Shown piece after piece: positions 55,601 to 64,000 of a DNA stretch of 64,000 nucleotides. The position numbers and the translations under genes are program-made. Source of the stretch: Calothrix sp. PCC 7103 (GTDB taxonomy: Bacteria; Cyanobacteriota; Cyanobacteriia; Cyanobacteriales; Nostocaceae); the NCBI RefSeq assembly GCF_000331305.1, contig NZ_KB217478.1:3073776-3137775 (forward strand). The letters are read 5' to 3'. Position 1 is the stretch's first letter; each line of letters starts with the position of its first letter. Below the pieces are notes generated by a model that was not told where the DNA came from, did no database searches, and saw only the letters and a program-made list of their open reading frames with translations.

Positions 55601-56408
55601 GAATCGTCAATGGTGGGCGCCTAGCGACAGCGATGTAGAAACAACTCAAGCTGAAACTGTGGAAGTAGAAGATACTCAACCATCTTCGACACCAGAATTC
55701 AATATTAATGCAGGTGTTGTAGCTGGTGGTGCAGCAATTGCTGGAGTTGGTGCAGCTATAGCAGGCTACAATCACGGCAACAAAACAGACGTGAATGTAG
55801 TATCTCAACCACCTGTTGCTGATACAACTCCTACAGCACCAATCAACTCACCAAGTACAACGAATAGAATAACCTTTACCGCACGTACACCAAAATGGGC
55901 ATATGTAGCTTGGAACATAGAGGAACAAGACAGGCAACTTAAAAATCAAGGAGGCACCGCGCAACTAGCATTAAGGTTGTACGATACTACAGATACCGAT
56001 TTAAGTTATCAAGCTCCTCAACTAGTACAGCAATACGAATGTGAGGAAACAATTGATGACCGCTTCGTAGCAATACCAGGTAGTGACCGTGACTACATGG
56101 CAGAAATTGGCTACCTTACTTCAGACAACCAGTGGTTGTCAATTGTGCAGTCACAGATAGTGCGCGTATTCAGTCGTCCTCATCAAGAATTTTGGTTTGA
56201 AGCTGATGCTGAATTAATTATCCACGGTGCAACCGAATCAGGTTCATCAGTAACAATAGGTGGTCAATCCGTCAAACTTAAACCCGATGGAACTTTCCAC
56301 CTGCGTATACCTTTCACCGAAGAATTAATCGACTACGTAATGACCGCAGTCGCAAAAAACGGTGAAAAAGCAAAAACCATCCATATGCATTTTGAACAAA
56401 ATAAGTAA
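52668..56408 (+). CDS. Large substrate-binding/DUF4912 protein with repeated Gly-Ala modules
   Basis: 1246 residues. Signal/membrane segment about 10-38. Residues about 58-290 are a PstS-like phosphate-binding fold (VRVDGSSSMARINESLKQSF, DAALKSVIDGKTDLAAIGRG, NDGIGYVIANQV, QPLVYAYKKNPSPGVAGFLGFA). A membrane segment at about 370-393 (FPWWLLLPIAALGAGILWWLL) follows. Residues 400-1050 are low-complexity acidic sequence interrupted by GSNWLD..AGGAALAGGA..GLWSRF modules, four or five copies. The C-terminal DUF4912 domain is at about 1065-1246 (FTARTPKWAYVAWNI, YMAEIGYLTSDNQWL, SGSSVTIGGQSVKLKPDGTF). Two copies of a 219-base block lie in the middle. Confidence 0.85.
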   Translation: MWQKQKKYSPIVCLSLLLALAGTPIAATLFVYQFAVAQTEAIKEPEFPLPTSIANNTVVRVDGSSSMARINESLKQSFEQKFSGAKVELATSGTDAALKSVIDGKTDLAAIGRGLTPKEEAQGLEQKRLRREKIAIVVGENNPFKGNVTNQQFAKMFRGEITDWSQVGSTKGKIRFIDLPTSNDTREALRNYPAFKAGKFATGANATQLSTDDTAELVKQLGNDGIGYVIANQVSKVPGLRVLKLHQTLPDDPRYPFSQPLVYAYKKNPSPGVAGFLGFAAAEPGTQAIEAARTAEATAVAQSVASGVTATTATPNATVTPLAEATTQANTETATTDATGAALQGSGTTSTSSDPASVASGNNQQATAGNSQTGSFPWWLLLPIAALGAGILWWLLGKGNKRSEALEGASTLPITGALDNSVNLPQPTNSFAKQPTNLVDSTNNTANNLAAAGAALASAGATGIGLWPRLANGNFEEPSENIDAHQTQVNANSEISVDGEPAAVVMPTHPESDLPQVDLESTASVEAPLSEPVETTNFLSTDSELAASDDLNNTVNTPSVELTESYVDQSISTQQQNQQPLPDVWQDIEEEPTQTGSNWLDNISQAGAGALAGGAALAGGAAASAGLWSQFANREQHNNDNQESETDLTLAQTTEIPPTQPLETTLQIDSSEPEVLESTVDTSEIIETISIEATATSIQTPEIQQPDVSQNDSQETQQTGSNWLDSIRDASQSTIAGGAALASGAVLSGAGLWSRFEEGDNDNEPADQTNEIVVDSDEQDLVPSVNVDVPEVPQPTLEQPSVTEPSIEVEDVATPESGLNWLENIAATDAAVDNNNEPADQTNEIVVDSDEQDLVPSVNVDVPEVPQPTLEQPSVTEPSIEVEDVATPESGSNWLGNIAATGAVAGGAAALGTGWLASDYNDSESSNEAEFNVAEVVDTDNASNDTQQFDTIITSSTDVTDSTDSTDNSDVILTGDIENRQWWAPSDSDVETTQAETVEVEDTQPSSTPEFNINAGVVAGGAAIAGVGAAIAGYNHGNKTDVNVVSQPPVADTTPTAPINSPSTTNRITFTARTPKWAYVAWNIEEQDRQLKNQGGTAQLALRLYDTTDTDLSYQAPQLVQQYECEETIDDRFVAIPGSDRDYMAEIGYLTSDNQWLSIVQSQIVRVFSRPHQEFWFEADAELIIHGATESGSSVTIGGQSVKLKPDGTFHLRIPFTEELIDYVMTAVAKNGEKAKTIHMHFEQNK
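54957..55394. repeat. Tandem 219-base in-frame duplication
   Basis: Unit 1 (54957-55175) and unit 2 (55176-55394) are nearly identical in their first 170 bases (one silent difference noted, GATAGT versus GATAGC) and diverge at the end. 73 codons each. Recent duplication within the DUF4912 gene. Confidence 0.88.
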
Positions 56409-56420
56409 AAACACGCTTGA

Positions 56421-56450
56421 TATAGAGACGCGATTAATCGCGTCTCTATA
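56421..56450. terminator. TATAGAGACGCGATT perfect palindrome between convergent genes
   Basis: 15-base exact arms with no loop. The stop codon of the hydrolase gene (56446-56448) lies inside it, so the repeat supplies the end of that gene. Confidence 0.8.
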
Positions 56451-57510
56451 TTTTCATGTTGCCCTCAATCCATTGTAGAACTCGATTCCATGCCCACCAA
56501 CGGTCAGGGTCTTTTGCTTGCTCCTGACCTTTTTTGCTATTGAAGTAAAAAACATGACCACCATGACGGGTGAGCAATAAATCAATTACTGAATTTTGGG
56601 CGCAGGCAATTTTTAAATCTTGTACTAATGTTGGGTCGAAAAATGGGTCATCTTCTGCATAAATAATTAATGTTGGCTTACGAAGATCAGCTAGTACCTG
56701 CAAACCACTTGTTGCATCGTAATATGCTTCGACTGAAGGAAAACCCAGTTTCTCAATGACTAACTCGTTATCAAATGCCCAAATACTATCAATTCTTTTT
56801 ATGGCTTCTTCATCTATAGCTGCTGGATGCAATTTGTGCAGTTCCATAGCCAACTCTTTCAACCGCACTGCTATTCCTTTTTCGATATATCTACCTGTAC
56901 GGCGCCTCATTAAATAGTTCAATGAGCGGTTTGAGTCTAAAGAAGGACAAACGACTGCTACTCCTCCTATATCTGAATCTCTAATATAGTTAGTATCTGC
57001 TTTTAGTACAGACGGCGCCACTTTACCTCCCCATAGGGCAAGTTGTCCTCCTAATGAATACCCAACAAACCAAAACTTACTCGGACATCCTAACGTTGCT
57101 GCCTGCTCTGCAATTCTGACAAAATCTTCGCCTTCGTACAATCCATCTGAGATTAATGTTGGCGATAATTCCATTGATTTGCCATGCGCTCGCCAATCAA
57201 ATATTACTACTGCATAAGAACATGCGTATGCTTTACGAGCAAAAATTTGCAGGTAATCTTGGTTTTCTAGTCTCCCTGTTATACCATAAGTTGCCACTAT
57301 AGTACCGCGCGGTTTAGGAGGAATTGCGAATAAACCAAACAAAGGTACTCCTTCAGCGCCTGTAAAAATATGTTGCTGGTAAGGGGGTTCAGCATCTACA
57401 ACGAAATTTTCCCAGTTCCGCATTATCCATACGCTCACGTATAGACTCATGAGGAAACCGTTGTGTAAAAACCATGACGGGTTATATGCAGGATGACGCA
57501 TAGTATACAA
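56446..57510 (-). CDS. Alpha/beta hydrolase
   Basis: 354 residues. Strand-nucleophile elbow FWFVGYSLGGQLALWGG (Ser about 153), oxyanion region GTIVATYGITGRLENQDYL, VVIFDWRAHGKS, acid loop PTLIIYAEDDPFFDP and final His in LTRHGGHVFYF. Resembles the YheT-like family of putative lipases/esterases. The start may be the ATG four codons in. Convergent with the DUF4912 gene; stop codon lies in the palindrome. Confidence 0.88.
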   Translation of the reverse strand: MYTMRHPAYNPSWFLHNGFLMSLYVSVWIMRNWENFVVDAEPPYQQHIFTGAEGVPLFGLFAIPPKPRGTIVATYGITGRLENQDYLQIFARKAYACSYAVVIFDWRAHGKSMELSPTLISDGLYEGEDFVRIAEQAATLGCPSKFWFVGYSLGGQLALWGGKVAPSVLKADTNYIRDSDIGGVAVVCPSLDSNRSLNYLMRRRTGRYIEKGIAVRLKELAMELHKLHPAAIDEEAIKRIDSIWAFDNELVIEKLGFPSVEAYYDATSGLQVLADLRKPTLIIYAEDDPFFDPTLVQDLKIACAQNSVIDLLLTRHGGHVFYFNSKKGQEQAKDPDRWWAWNRVLQWIEGNMKI

Positions 57511-57654
57511 GATTTTGAATTTTAGCCAAGATTTACAAATATTTCATCTTAATCTTTATGTTAGATTTAAAAACTTTTTTATAATCAATACAGCAATCTT
57601 TGCACCACTCAAAGATTCTTATTTATCCTTAATAACAAGTAATAAGATTACCTA

Positions 57655-58398
57655 ATGCCAAGGATTCTTGTCATCGATGACGACCCCGCAATTTCAGAAC
57701 TCGTTGCCGTCAATTTAGAAATGGCTGGCTACGATGTCAGCCAAGCTGAAGACGGCATTAAGGGTCAAGCTTTAGCGCTCCAGCTACAGCCGGATTTAAT
57801 TATGCTCGACTTGATGCTGCCAAGAGTCGATGGTTTTACTGTTTGTCAGCGGTTGCGTCGAGATGAACGTACTTCTGAAATTCCGGTACTAATGCTCACA
57901 GCTTTAAGCCAAACCCAAGATAAAGTCGAGGGGTTCAACGCTGGCGCCGATGACTATCTGACTAAACCGTTTGAAGTCGAGGAAATGCTGGCACGAGTTC
58001 GAGCGCTGCTGCGACGTACTGACCGCATACCTCAAGCCGCAAAACACAGCGAAATTCTTAATTACGGACCTTTGACCCTAGTCCCGGAACGCTTCGAGGC
58101 GATTTGGTTTGGTGAAACAGTTAAACTAACTCATCTAGAGTTTGAGTTGCTCCATTGCTTACTACAACGTCACGGTCAAACTGTTTCTCCTAGCGAAATT
58201 CTTCGGGAGGTTTGGGGTTACGACCCTGATGATGATATTGAAACGATTCGTGTCCATATCCGTCACTTACGAACTAAACTTGAGCCAGACCCCCGTCATC
58301 CCCGTTACATCAAAACGGTTTACGGTGCGGGTTATTGTTTAGAAATGCCTAGCACTGCTCCAGCAGGTGAGAACGTATCCGCAACAGGAGTAGAATAA
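57655..58398 (+). CDS. rpaA: OmpR-type response regulator RpaA
   Basis: 247 residues. Receiver domain 1-120 with acidic pocket DDD at 8-10, phospho-Asp about 52 ([14 protein letters not shown]), Thr in LMLTALS and Lys in [12 protein letters not shown]. Winged-helix domain about 140-235 ([54 protein letters not shown]). The near-verbatim match to remembered RpaA ([40 protein letters not shown]) supports the name over RpaB. RpaA is the clock output regulator acting with SasA and in phycobilisome energy coupling. No kinase adjacent. Confidence 0.88.
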   Translation: MPRILVIDDDPAISELVAVNLEMAGYDVSQAEDGIKGQALALQLQPDLIMLDLMLPRVDGFTVCQRLRRDERTSEIPVLMLTALSQTQDKVEGFNAGADDYLTKPFEVEEMLARVRALLRRTDRIPQAAKHSEILNYGPLTLVPERFEAIWFGETVKLTHLEFELLHCLLQRHGQTVSPSEILREVWGYDPDDDIETIRVHIRHLRTKLEPDPRHPRYIKTVYGAGYCLEMPSTAPAGENVSATGVE

Positions 58399-58435
58399 AA
58401 TACAATAGTAAATCTACTGGTAATAACGATGACGC

Positions 58436-59176
58436 TCAAGTACGGGTTTTACGAGCGAGCATGTAAACTCCTAGTGATGACAAACCAATAACTATTCCCG
58501 GTTCGGGTACTTTTTCGGCAGGTGGAACGTAAGTTATCCTGCCGTAAATTTCTGCTGTTGTCGTGGCGCCTTCAACTACACGAAATTCAGGTACACTCGT
58601 CAAACCCCCATCTTGACTAAATCCAGTCAGTTCTAAAGTATAATTGGCGCCGTCATATTTGAAACTGCGGCTAGCAAATGATGGTCTAATAAACACATAA
58701 TCCGCATTATCGATACTATCTATAGGCTTATTAGGGTCATTAAGTACATTTATTAAGTTAAAGTCAAAGTTAAAGTTTTCTTTGATTACAGTTGGACTCT
58801 CGAACGCAACTTGTAATTTTAAAGGAACTTTCTCAACACTTGTATATAAAGGCACCGTACCATTGAAATAAGTTAAGTCGCCTATTTTAAATAAAGAATT
58901 AAAATTACTGTTAAACTTCGTACCTTGAAAAGTTAGACTGTTGGCTTTAGTACCAAACCTGGAATCATTAGGAAGTGGCAACCCCCAAGTGAACGCGCTA
59001 GTACTAACACCTGTATAGTGTGCATCATAATTAATACCACGGTCGGGGTTTCCCCATAAACCGCTAGAATTACCAGAAAATACAACAGCTTTTGCCTGAC
59101 TACAGACCCCAAATGCGGCAATGGTAGAAATTGCAACCATAGACAAAGCGTTATTAATAAGCGAACTTAGTTTCAT
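58436..59176 (-). CDS. PEP-CTERM sorting-signal exported protein
   Basis: 246 residues. Signal peptide about 1-31 (ends SQAKA). The C-terminus EKVPEPGIVIGLSSLGVYML then ARKTRT is a PEP-CTERM signal: Pro-Glu-Pro, hydrophobic stretch, basic end. The beta-rich body (SGLWGNPDRGINYDAHYTGV, LTYFNGTVPLYTSVEKVPLK) resembles exported choice-of-anchor cyanobacterial proteins. Surface or extracellular; function unknown. Confidence 0.85.
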   Translation of the reverse strand: MKLSSLINNALSMVAISTIAAFGVCSQAKAVVFSGNSSGLWGNPDRGINYDAHYTGVSTSAFTWGLPLPNDSRFGTKANSLTFQGTKFNSNFNSLFKIGDLTYFNGTVPLYTSVEKVPLKLQVAFESPTVIKENFNFDFNLINVLNDPNKPIDSIDNADYVFIRPSFASRSFKYDGANYTLELTGFSQDGGLTSVPEFRVVEGATTTAEIYGRITYVPPAEKVPEPGIVIGLSSLGVYMLARKTRT

Positions 59177-59816
59177 TGTTAGGAACGCCTTAATTGCAAT
59201 CTAAGAGTTTTTCTCTTGTGAATAACTAATTTAAAGTAGTAAATATACTGATGCATTGCCAATACGAAAGTGCCCTTTTCATGAAATCTTTATGGGAACT
59301 TCGTCAATCCTTATCAATGAAACAAATCAAGTCCTTTATTCGTCCATATACGTCTAAATATATAACAAATACTATAAAGTTGTATCTTAGAGGTTGTTTG
59401 AAAAGTGCCCTTGAGTGTCATGCTGAGGAACATTAACGCAGTTTTCCCGCAGGGTAGCATCTCAGTATATAGTTCAAACCCCAGATTCTTCGTTCCGCTG
59501 CGCTCCACTCAGAATGACAATTTATACCTTGCTCGACTTTTCAAACATCCTCTTAGAGTTATTTCGATGTATTTGTATGAACATATGCTGTATTAATACT
59601 TACTTAATTACTTTATAACGAATTGCGAAAATGATTATACAAGTATTAATAAATTAATAAACTATCTGTAAGTAAAAGTATCTGTAAATAAAAGTACTGA
59701 GTTGAACAAATATATGTAAAATTATTCGCAGTGATGCCACCGCGTTGTATAAACGTGCTTGGCGCCACTGCGAAATATTTTGTAGTATTAGCTGCAATGA
59801 AAATCGCTATTAATGA
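59177..59816. other. Intergenic region with MITE-like repeat
   Basis: Besides the element at 59386-59556 there is no credible gene. The rest is AT-rich with TAAGTAAAAGTA-type short repeats near 59668-59700. Confidence 0.45.
59386..59556. mobile_element. MITE-like foldback element, 171 bases
   Basis: Ends CTTAGAGGTTGTTTGAAAAGT and the complement of CTAAGAGGATGTTTGAAAAGT, 21 bases with two mismatches. Inner hairpin arms GTCATGCTGAG and CTCAGAATGAC. The right end motif GGATGTTTGAAAAGT also occurs alone at 3540-3554. Non-coding. Confidence 0.65.
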
Positions 59817-61076
59817 CTATGGTGCGAGAGCATTACCCCGAAGTAAGCTACCGATGGTCTTAGCGGTTATCTTCAGCTGAGTAATGGGGTTTGCTGGCAC
59901 TACTGTTTTGTACAAGTAGCTGTCAAATGTCAGTCTTTGTACATCAAGGTCAGCACACATTTCTACAAAAGCTTCGCGAGTTGCATCGGAACGGTAGAAA
60001 ACGTTTTGTAGAATGTCGAGTACTTTGTAAGTTAATCCGTATTTTCTATCCCAACGCTTGATGTAGACTTTTAAGTCAGCTTCGGTTGGAATAGTGGCGC
60101 CGTTATTAGATAATTCAACAATAGTTTCAGCGCACATCCGTCCAGATTTTGCGGCAAAGTAAATACCTTCACCCGATGACTTGGTAACATAACCGGCAGC
60201 ATCACCAACTAATGCAACCCGACCAACAACCCGACGTGGACGGGGATGTTCAGGAATTGGGTGTGCTTCGACTTTGATAATTTTACCGCCTTCGAGCTTT
60301 CTTGCAGCGCGCGCACGAATACCAGCTTGGAGTTGTTTAATGCTGGCTTTATTAATGTGCATCGTGCCAGTACCAACGGCAACGTGGTCGTATTTGGGGA
60401 ATACCCAAGCATAGAAGTCAGTAGAAACGTCGTCACCAACGTACATTTCCGCTAAATCTTCGTAATACGCCATTTTACTGTCGGGAATACGAATTCGCTC
60501 TTGGAAGGCAATTGCGTAATTGTAATCTCCAGCATCAATTTCTTTAGCGATGCGAGAGTTGGCGCCATCTGCCCCAATTATCATATCGACTTTCAAGGTT
60601 TTGGCGATACCCTGTGCCCCGCCTTCAGTATGGTCTACATAATGAATGGTATAAGGGTCTGTATTATTTGTGGGAATATCTAATTTATGAACTGTCGCAT
60701 TAATTAAATTGGCGCCAAGTTTAGCTGCACGGTCACGAAGGTAGCCATCTAGCACCTCGCGACGGCACATACCTATATACTCATCTTCTTTTATAAGATT
60801 GATATCGACCTCGCGGTTAGAGGGCGAAATCATTTTCATTTTCCGCACTTGACGGTCAATGATGTGACTAGGTAAATCAAACTCGCTAACCATGCATAAG
60901 GGAATGGCGCCTCCGCAGGGCTTCGCATTATCTAGTTTCCGCTCAAACAAATAAGTTTCGATGCCAGCTTTTGCCAAGATTTCGGCAGCAGATGAACCAG
61001 CTGGACCTGAGCCAACAACAGCAACCCTTAGTGCCAAAGCTCTTCTCCCATACTTTTTTATATCATCGCTTCGCAT
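59817..61076 (-). CDS. chlP: Geranylgeranyl reductase ChlP
   Basis: 419 residues as read; a TTG at about codon 14-16 (LALRVAVVGSG) would match the usual 407-residue family length. NADPH-dependent reduction of geranylgeranyl to phytyl groups for chlorophyll and tocopherol. FAD motif VAVVGSGPAGSSAAEILAKA, then FERKLDNAKPCGGAIPLCMV, GMCRREVLDGYLRDRAAKLG, VGDAAGYVTKSSGEGIYFAA and the C-terminus ITAKTIGSLLRGNALAP, nearly identical to remembered cyanobacterial ChlP. Confidence 0.95.
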   Translation of the reverse strand: MRSDDIKKYGRRALALRVAVVGSGPAGSSAAEILAKAGIETYLFERKLDNAKPCGGAIPLCMVSEFDLPSHIIDRQVRKMKMISPSNREVDINLIKEDEYIGMCRREVLDGYLRDRAAKLGANLINATVHKLDIPTNNTDPYTIHYVDHTEGGAQGIAKTLKVDMIIGADGANSRIAKEIDAGDYNYAIAFQERIRIPDSKMAYYEDLAEMYVGDDVSTDFYAWVFPKYDHVAVGTGTMHINKASIKQLQAGIRARAARKLEGGKIIKVEAHPIPEHPRPRRVVGRVALVGDAAGYVTKSSGEGIYFAAKSGRMCAETIVELSNNGATIPTEADLKVYIKRWDRKYGLTYKVLDILQNVFYRSDATREAFVEMCADLDVQRLTFDSYLYKTVVPANPITQLKITAKTIGSLLRGNALAP

Positions 61077-61526
61077 CGTATCATGGACTTTCCCTCGTTT
61101 TTACTCCAAGGCTGCAATATTTGACTTATTTGCAACATTGTTTAACATTTCGCGATAAAATCACCAAAACAGTAATAGTTTCAATAGATTATCCTCAAGT
61201 ATCTGTTAAAACTTTATGAATACTAATTTACTAATTCGCTTATGTTAGCTGTAGTAAAATAATTTACTAGAGTTTAATGGTATATACTTACCACAGAGGT
61301 ATAAACAAAAAATATCTGAAATATTAAGCTTAAAAATGTATCCATATTTTAGTAAAAAGTTTATATTTAGTTCCTTCTTTCAGTAGATGCCGAAGGGAAC
61401 AGAAAATAATTACTGTTTTGAGGAACTAACTTAACAAACAACTCAATGGTTCTTTAATTACAGCATTAATACAAGTTTATTACAAGCTCTGAATAATTGA
61501 TAAATATTTGTAATAAAGAGGATAGT
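61077..61526. other. Intergenic between divergent chlP and radical SAM gene
   Basis: 450 bases, AT-rich. Promoters of both genes are expected here; no repeats or RNA genes recognised. Confidence 0.4.
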
Positions 61527-63122
61527 ATGAAAACATTATTGCTCTACCCCAAATTTCCCCAGTCCTTTTGGTCTTATGACCGCACGATGGAAATGGCAGG
61601 ACTAAAGGCAGTTATTCCACCCTTGGGAATTATTACCGTTGCAGCACTTTTACCAAAAGATTGGGAAATTAGATTTTATGACCGCAATGTCAGTTTAGAA
61701 ACAGAGGCAGATTGGGAGTGGTGTGACTTGGTAATTCTGTCTGCGATGCTGGTGCAGAAACCGGATTTTCATGCCCTAATTAAAAAAGCTGTACAGTTAG
61801 GCAAAAAAGTAGCAGTTGGTGGTCCCTACCCCACGTCTGTGCCACAAGATGCTCTTGAAAAGGGAGCGCATTACTTGATTCTAGATGAAGGGGAAATGAC
61901 GGTTCCGCAGTTCATAGAAGCTATTGCTCAAGGTAAAGGCCAAGGAATTTTTCGCTCCATTGAAAAGCCAGATGTAACTACTAGCCCCATGCCAAGGTTT
62001 GACCTACTTGAGCGAGATGCTTACTTCATGATGGCAATTCAGTTTTCTCGCGGTTGTCCTTTCAATTGCGAATTTTGTGACATTATTTCTCTCTACGGTC
62101 GCAAACCGCGTACTAAAGAACCGAATCAAACTTTGGCAGAGTTACAAAATCTCTATGATTTAGGCTGGCGGGGGTCACTGTTCATTGTCGATGACAACTT
62201 TATTGGGAATCAGCGTAATGTCAAACGCTTCTTACAAGAATTGATACCTTGGATGAAGCAACATAACTATCCTTTCACTTTCATGACCGAAGCCTCTGTG
62301 AATTTAGCAGAAGATGATGAATTGTTAGAGCTTATGGCAGAAGCAGGATTTTATGCTGTCTTTCTCGGCATTGAAACTCCTGACCAAGATAGCCTTGTTA
62401 TTACACGCAAAATGCAAAATACGCGCAACCCGTTAGTAGATGCCTGCCGCAAGATAAACGAAGCAGGACTACTGATTTATGCCGGGTTTATCCTTGGCTT
62501 TGATGGAGAACGTTCTGGTGCAGGTGAACGAATTCAAGCCTTTGTTGAACAGACCAATATTCCTCAACCTATGCTGGGCATTCTCCAAGCGTTGCCTAAC
62601 ACAGCCCTTTGGAACCGACTTCAAACAGAGCAGCGTTTAATCTCAGGCGCCGATATCATTGCTACGGGCGACCAGAATACTTTAATGAATTTTGTTCCTA
62701 CCCGCCCTATTGCCGAAATTGCGAAAGAGTATGTCGAAGGCTTCTGGAAGTTATACGAACCTGCGAACTATTTAAAACGATGTTTTCAGCAGTGCCTCAA
62801 TATTGTTCCTCGAACAAGGCAAACACAAACCATGCAACTTCCCAAAGGCAAGCAGTTGCAGCTTATTGCTCAGTTAATTTGGCATCAGGGTTTACGAAGA
62901 CCGGATATTCGAGGACAGTTTTGGCGCCAGTTATGGATACTTCTGCTCAAAAAGCCCCAAGTTCTCAATATGTATTTAGGATTATGCGCTACAGGAGAGC
63001 ATTTTTGGGAGTACCGAGTTTTAGCTAAGGAACGGATAACTCAACAATTAGGCTACGACCCATTAATTATAGGTACGTTAATAAATGAACCAATGCTGGT
63101 TACAAATATTTCAAACATTTAA
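61527..63122 (+). CDS. B12-binding domain radical SAM protein (DUF4070 type)
   Basis: 531 residues from ATG 61527, preceded by AAGAGGATAGT. N-terminal cobalamin-binding Rossmann domain about 1-150 (PPLGIITVAALLPKDWEIRF, VGGPYPTSVPQDALEKGAHY). Radical SAM cluster CPFNCEFC (Cys about 177, 181, 184) with barrel to about 370 (SLFIVDDNFIGNQRNVKRFL, FYAVFLGIETPDQDSL). C-terminal DUF4070 about 380-531. HpnP, the hopanoid C-2 methylase, belongs to this type, but many paralogues exist, so the substrate stays open. Stand-alone gene. Confidence 0.88.
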   Translation: MKTLLLYPKFPQSFWSYDRTMEMAGLKAVIPPLGIITVAALLPKDWEIRFYDRNVSLETEADWEWCDLVILSAMLVQKPDFHALIKKAVQLGKKVAVGGPYPTSVPQDALEKGAHYLILDEGEMTVPQFIEAIAQGKGQGIFRSIEKPDVTTSPMPRFDLLERDAYFMMAIQFSRGCPFNCEFCDIISLYGRKPRTKEPNQTLAELQNLYDLGWRGSLFIVDDNFIGNQRNVKRFLQELIPWMKQHNYPFTFMTEASVNLAEDDELLELMAEAGFYAVFLGIETPDQDSLVITRKMQNTRNPLVDACRKINEAGLLIYAGFILGFDGERSGAGERIQAFVEQTNIPQPMLGILQALPNTALWNRLQTEQRLISGADIIATGDQNTLMNFVPTRPIAEIAKEYVEGFWKLYEPANYLKRCFQQCLNIVPRTRQTQTMQLPKGKQLQLIAQLIWHQGLRRPDIRGQFWRQLWILLLKKPQVLNMYLGLCATGEHFWEYRVLAKERITQQLGYDPLIIGTLINEPMLVTNISNI

Positions 63123-63228
63123 GGAGTGTCCCGCAGGAAATATATCGCGTTTCTAGAAAGCATGTAAACCGGAGGTTTTACCGCAGTTAATTTTACGAAT
63201 GATACGCGAACTGCTATATATTAAAGTA

Positions 63229-63501
63229 TTACAAATTGCACCACAGTGGACTTACGTCTACCTTAGTAATAGCTTTATTCACTTTGAGAGTACGACCCAT
63301 CCACTCGGCGCCTAAGAGTGCTTTAATTGCAACTGCTTCCTCAGCATCTGTTTCCATATCTATAAAAGCAAATCCTCTCTTCTCACCTGTTTTTTTATCG
63401 ATGGGTAATCGCACTCTCCTTACAGAGCCATATTGTGAAAATATGTGCTTAAGCTCTAATTCTTTAACTTCAGAAGATAAATTGCTAACATAAACTGACA
63501 T
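63229..63501 (-). CDS. RRM-type RNA-binding protein
   Basis: 90 residues, one RRM. RNP2 is VYVSNL (3-8) and RNP1 is KRGFAFIDM (about 43-51). EWMGRTLKVNKA is the usual last strand. Lacks the glycine-rich tail of some paralogues. In cyanobacteria such proteins are often cold-induced, and some take part in mRNA targeting to thylakoids. Complete. Confidence 0.93.
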   Translation of the reverse strand: MSVYVSNLSSEVKELELKHIFSQYGSVRRVRLPIDKKTGEKRGFAFIDMETDAEEAVAIKALLGAEWMGRTLKVNKAITKVDVSPLWCNL

Positions 63502-64000
63502 AAAAATCTCTCAAATTATTTGCTTTACTTGATTATTGAATTTTTGATTGCTTTTATTCTGATATTTTAAAACTTTCGACTTTGCTTTCTAAAGCCACAA
63601 AAATAGCTTACTTCCTTACGAAACAACTATAGGGATTAAAGCCAAATTTTTGTGATAGAACGAATTATAAAACCTGCTTACCTAAGCAATGGAAACTCTT
63701 TAGAGAAATCCACAAAAAAATGCTTTTCGGTCATTCTGAACGCAGTGTAAAGCGAAGATTTTCCCGTTATCCGTAAACGAAGTTTTCCCGCAGGGTAGGA
63801 TATCCCGAAGGGTAGGGTAGAATCTCGCCCAGATGCTTAAGAAAGCGGGATAACTGCGTTAACGTTACTCAGCATGACACCACATTATCATTCGTTTTTT
63901 GGCTTACTCTTAAGGCAACCTGATACCATAAATTTACTAAACCAACTGACATATAGTACCTCTTGAACCTCATAGGTTTTAGAGATTTTATATCCGGGAA
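63502..64000. other. Intergenic region to window end
   Basis: No reading frame supported. Contains the repeat at 63730-63878; the remainder is AT-rich. Confidence 0.45.
63730..63878. repeat. GTCATTCTGA interspersed inverted repeat
   Basis: GTCATTCTGAACGCAGT and the complement of GTCATGCTGAG..AACGCAGTT flank a middle that includes CGAAGTTTTCCCGCAGGGTA, also found inside the element at 59386-59556. A shorter relative lies at about 8395-8440. Confidence 0.6.

Overview
The window looks like a piece of a filamentous, probably heterocyst-forming, cyanobacterial chromosome with low GC content. The clearest lineage markers are a response regulator very close to RpaA (57655-58398), geranylgeranyl reductase ChlP (59817-61076), a short RRM RNA-binding protein (63229-63501), serine/threonine kinases with an N-terminal zinc ribbon, DUF928, DUF4912, a PEP-CTERM protein, and intergenic GTAGAGACGCGATT hairpins. 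The usual cyanobacterial palindrome GCGATCGC was not seen, while GGCGCC occurs about 90 times (a by-eye tally; roughly 3-4 expected), so this genome appears to use an alternate highly iterated palindrome.

Layout. 1-6.6 kb: partial glutathione S-transferase, secreted fasciclin protein, YhaV/PrlF toxin-antitoxin pair, and a DUF4386/cupin pair facing an AraC-type regulator. 6.7-9.7 kb: two related cassettes, each a ribbon-helix-helix protein gene diverging from a short operon across a long palindrome; the cassette backbone is duplicated but the operons differ. 9.9-11.5 kb: a foldback element interrupted by a decayed IS. 11.5-17.1 kb: a PaaK-like adenylating enzyme carrying an in-frame palindromic repeat, and two tandem paralogous kinases. 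18.1-28.6 kb: a two-partner secretion locus (CHAT-CHASE2 protein, DUF928, TpsA exoprotein, TPR-CHAT protein, convergent TpsB). 28.7-35.5 kb: NADAR protein, repeat-containing secreted protein, GNAT, type-2 LeuA behind a leucine-rich leader ORF, TrpF-like protein, QueC, a 31-residue membrane peptide, PEBP protein. 35.6-44.3 kb: acetate kinase relic, methyltransferase, EamA exporter, three-gene ABC-2 exporter, a fused PstI/BsuBI-type restriction-modification protein, and an aminoglycoside-phosphotransferase-like gene followed by a truncated TetR. 44.6-50.6 kb: small secreted protein, XRE regulator, an apparently complete group II intron, and an intact IS4-type element with a passenger gene that splits a coiled-coil gene. 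50.7-64 kb: methionine aminopeptidase, RHH plus YbaK pair, a large substrate-binding/DUF4912 protein, alpha/beta hydrolase, RpaA, PEP-CTERM protein, ChlP, a B12-type radical SAM protein and the RRM protein.

Functionally, housekeeping genes (map, rpaA, chlP, queC) are mixed with accessory modules: surface secretion with caspase-like CHAT proteins, kinase signalling, toxin-antitoxin-like cassettes and restriction-modification. Mobile elements and small palindromic repeats are dense and have broken several genes (Uma2-like, TetR, ackA, coiled-coil gene, IS transposase). All family assignments come from reading motifs and recalling families; no database search was run.
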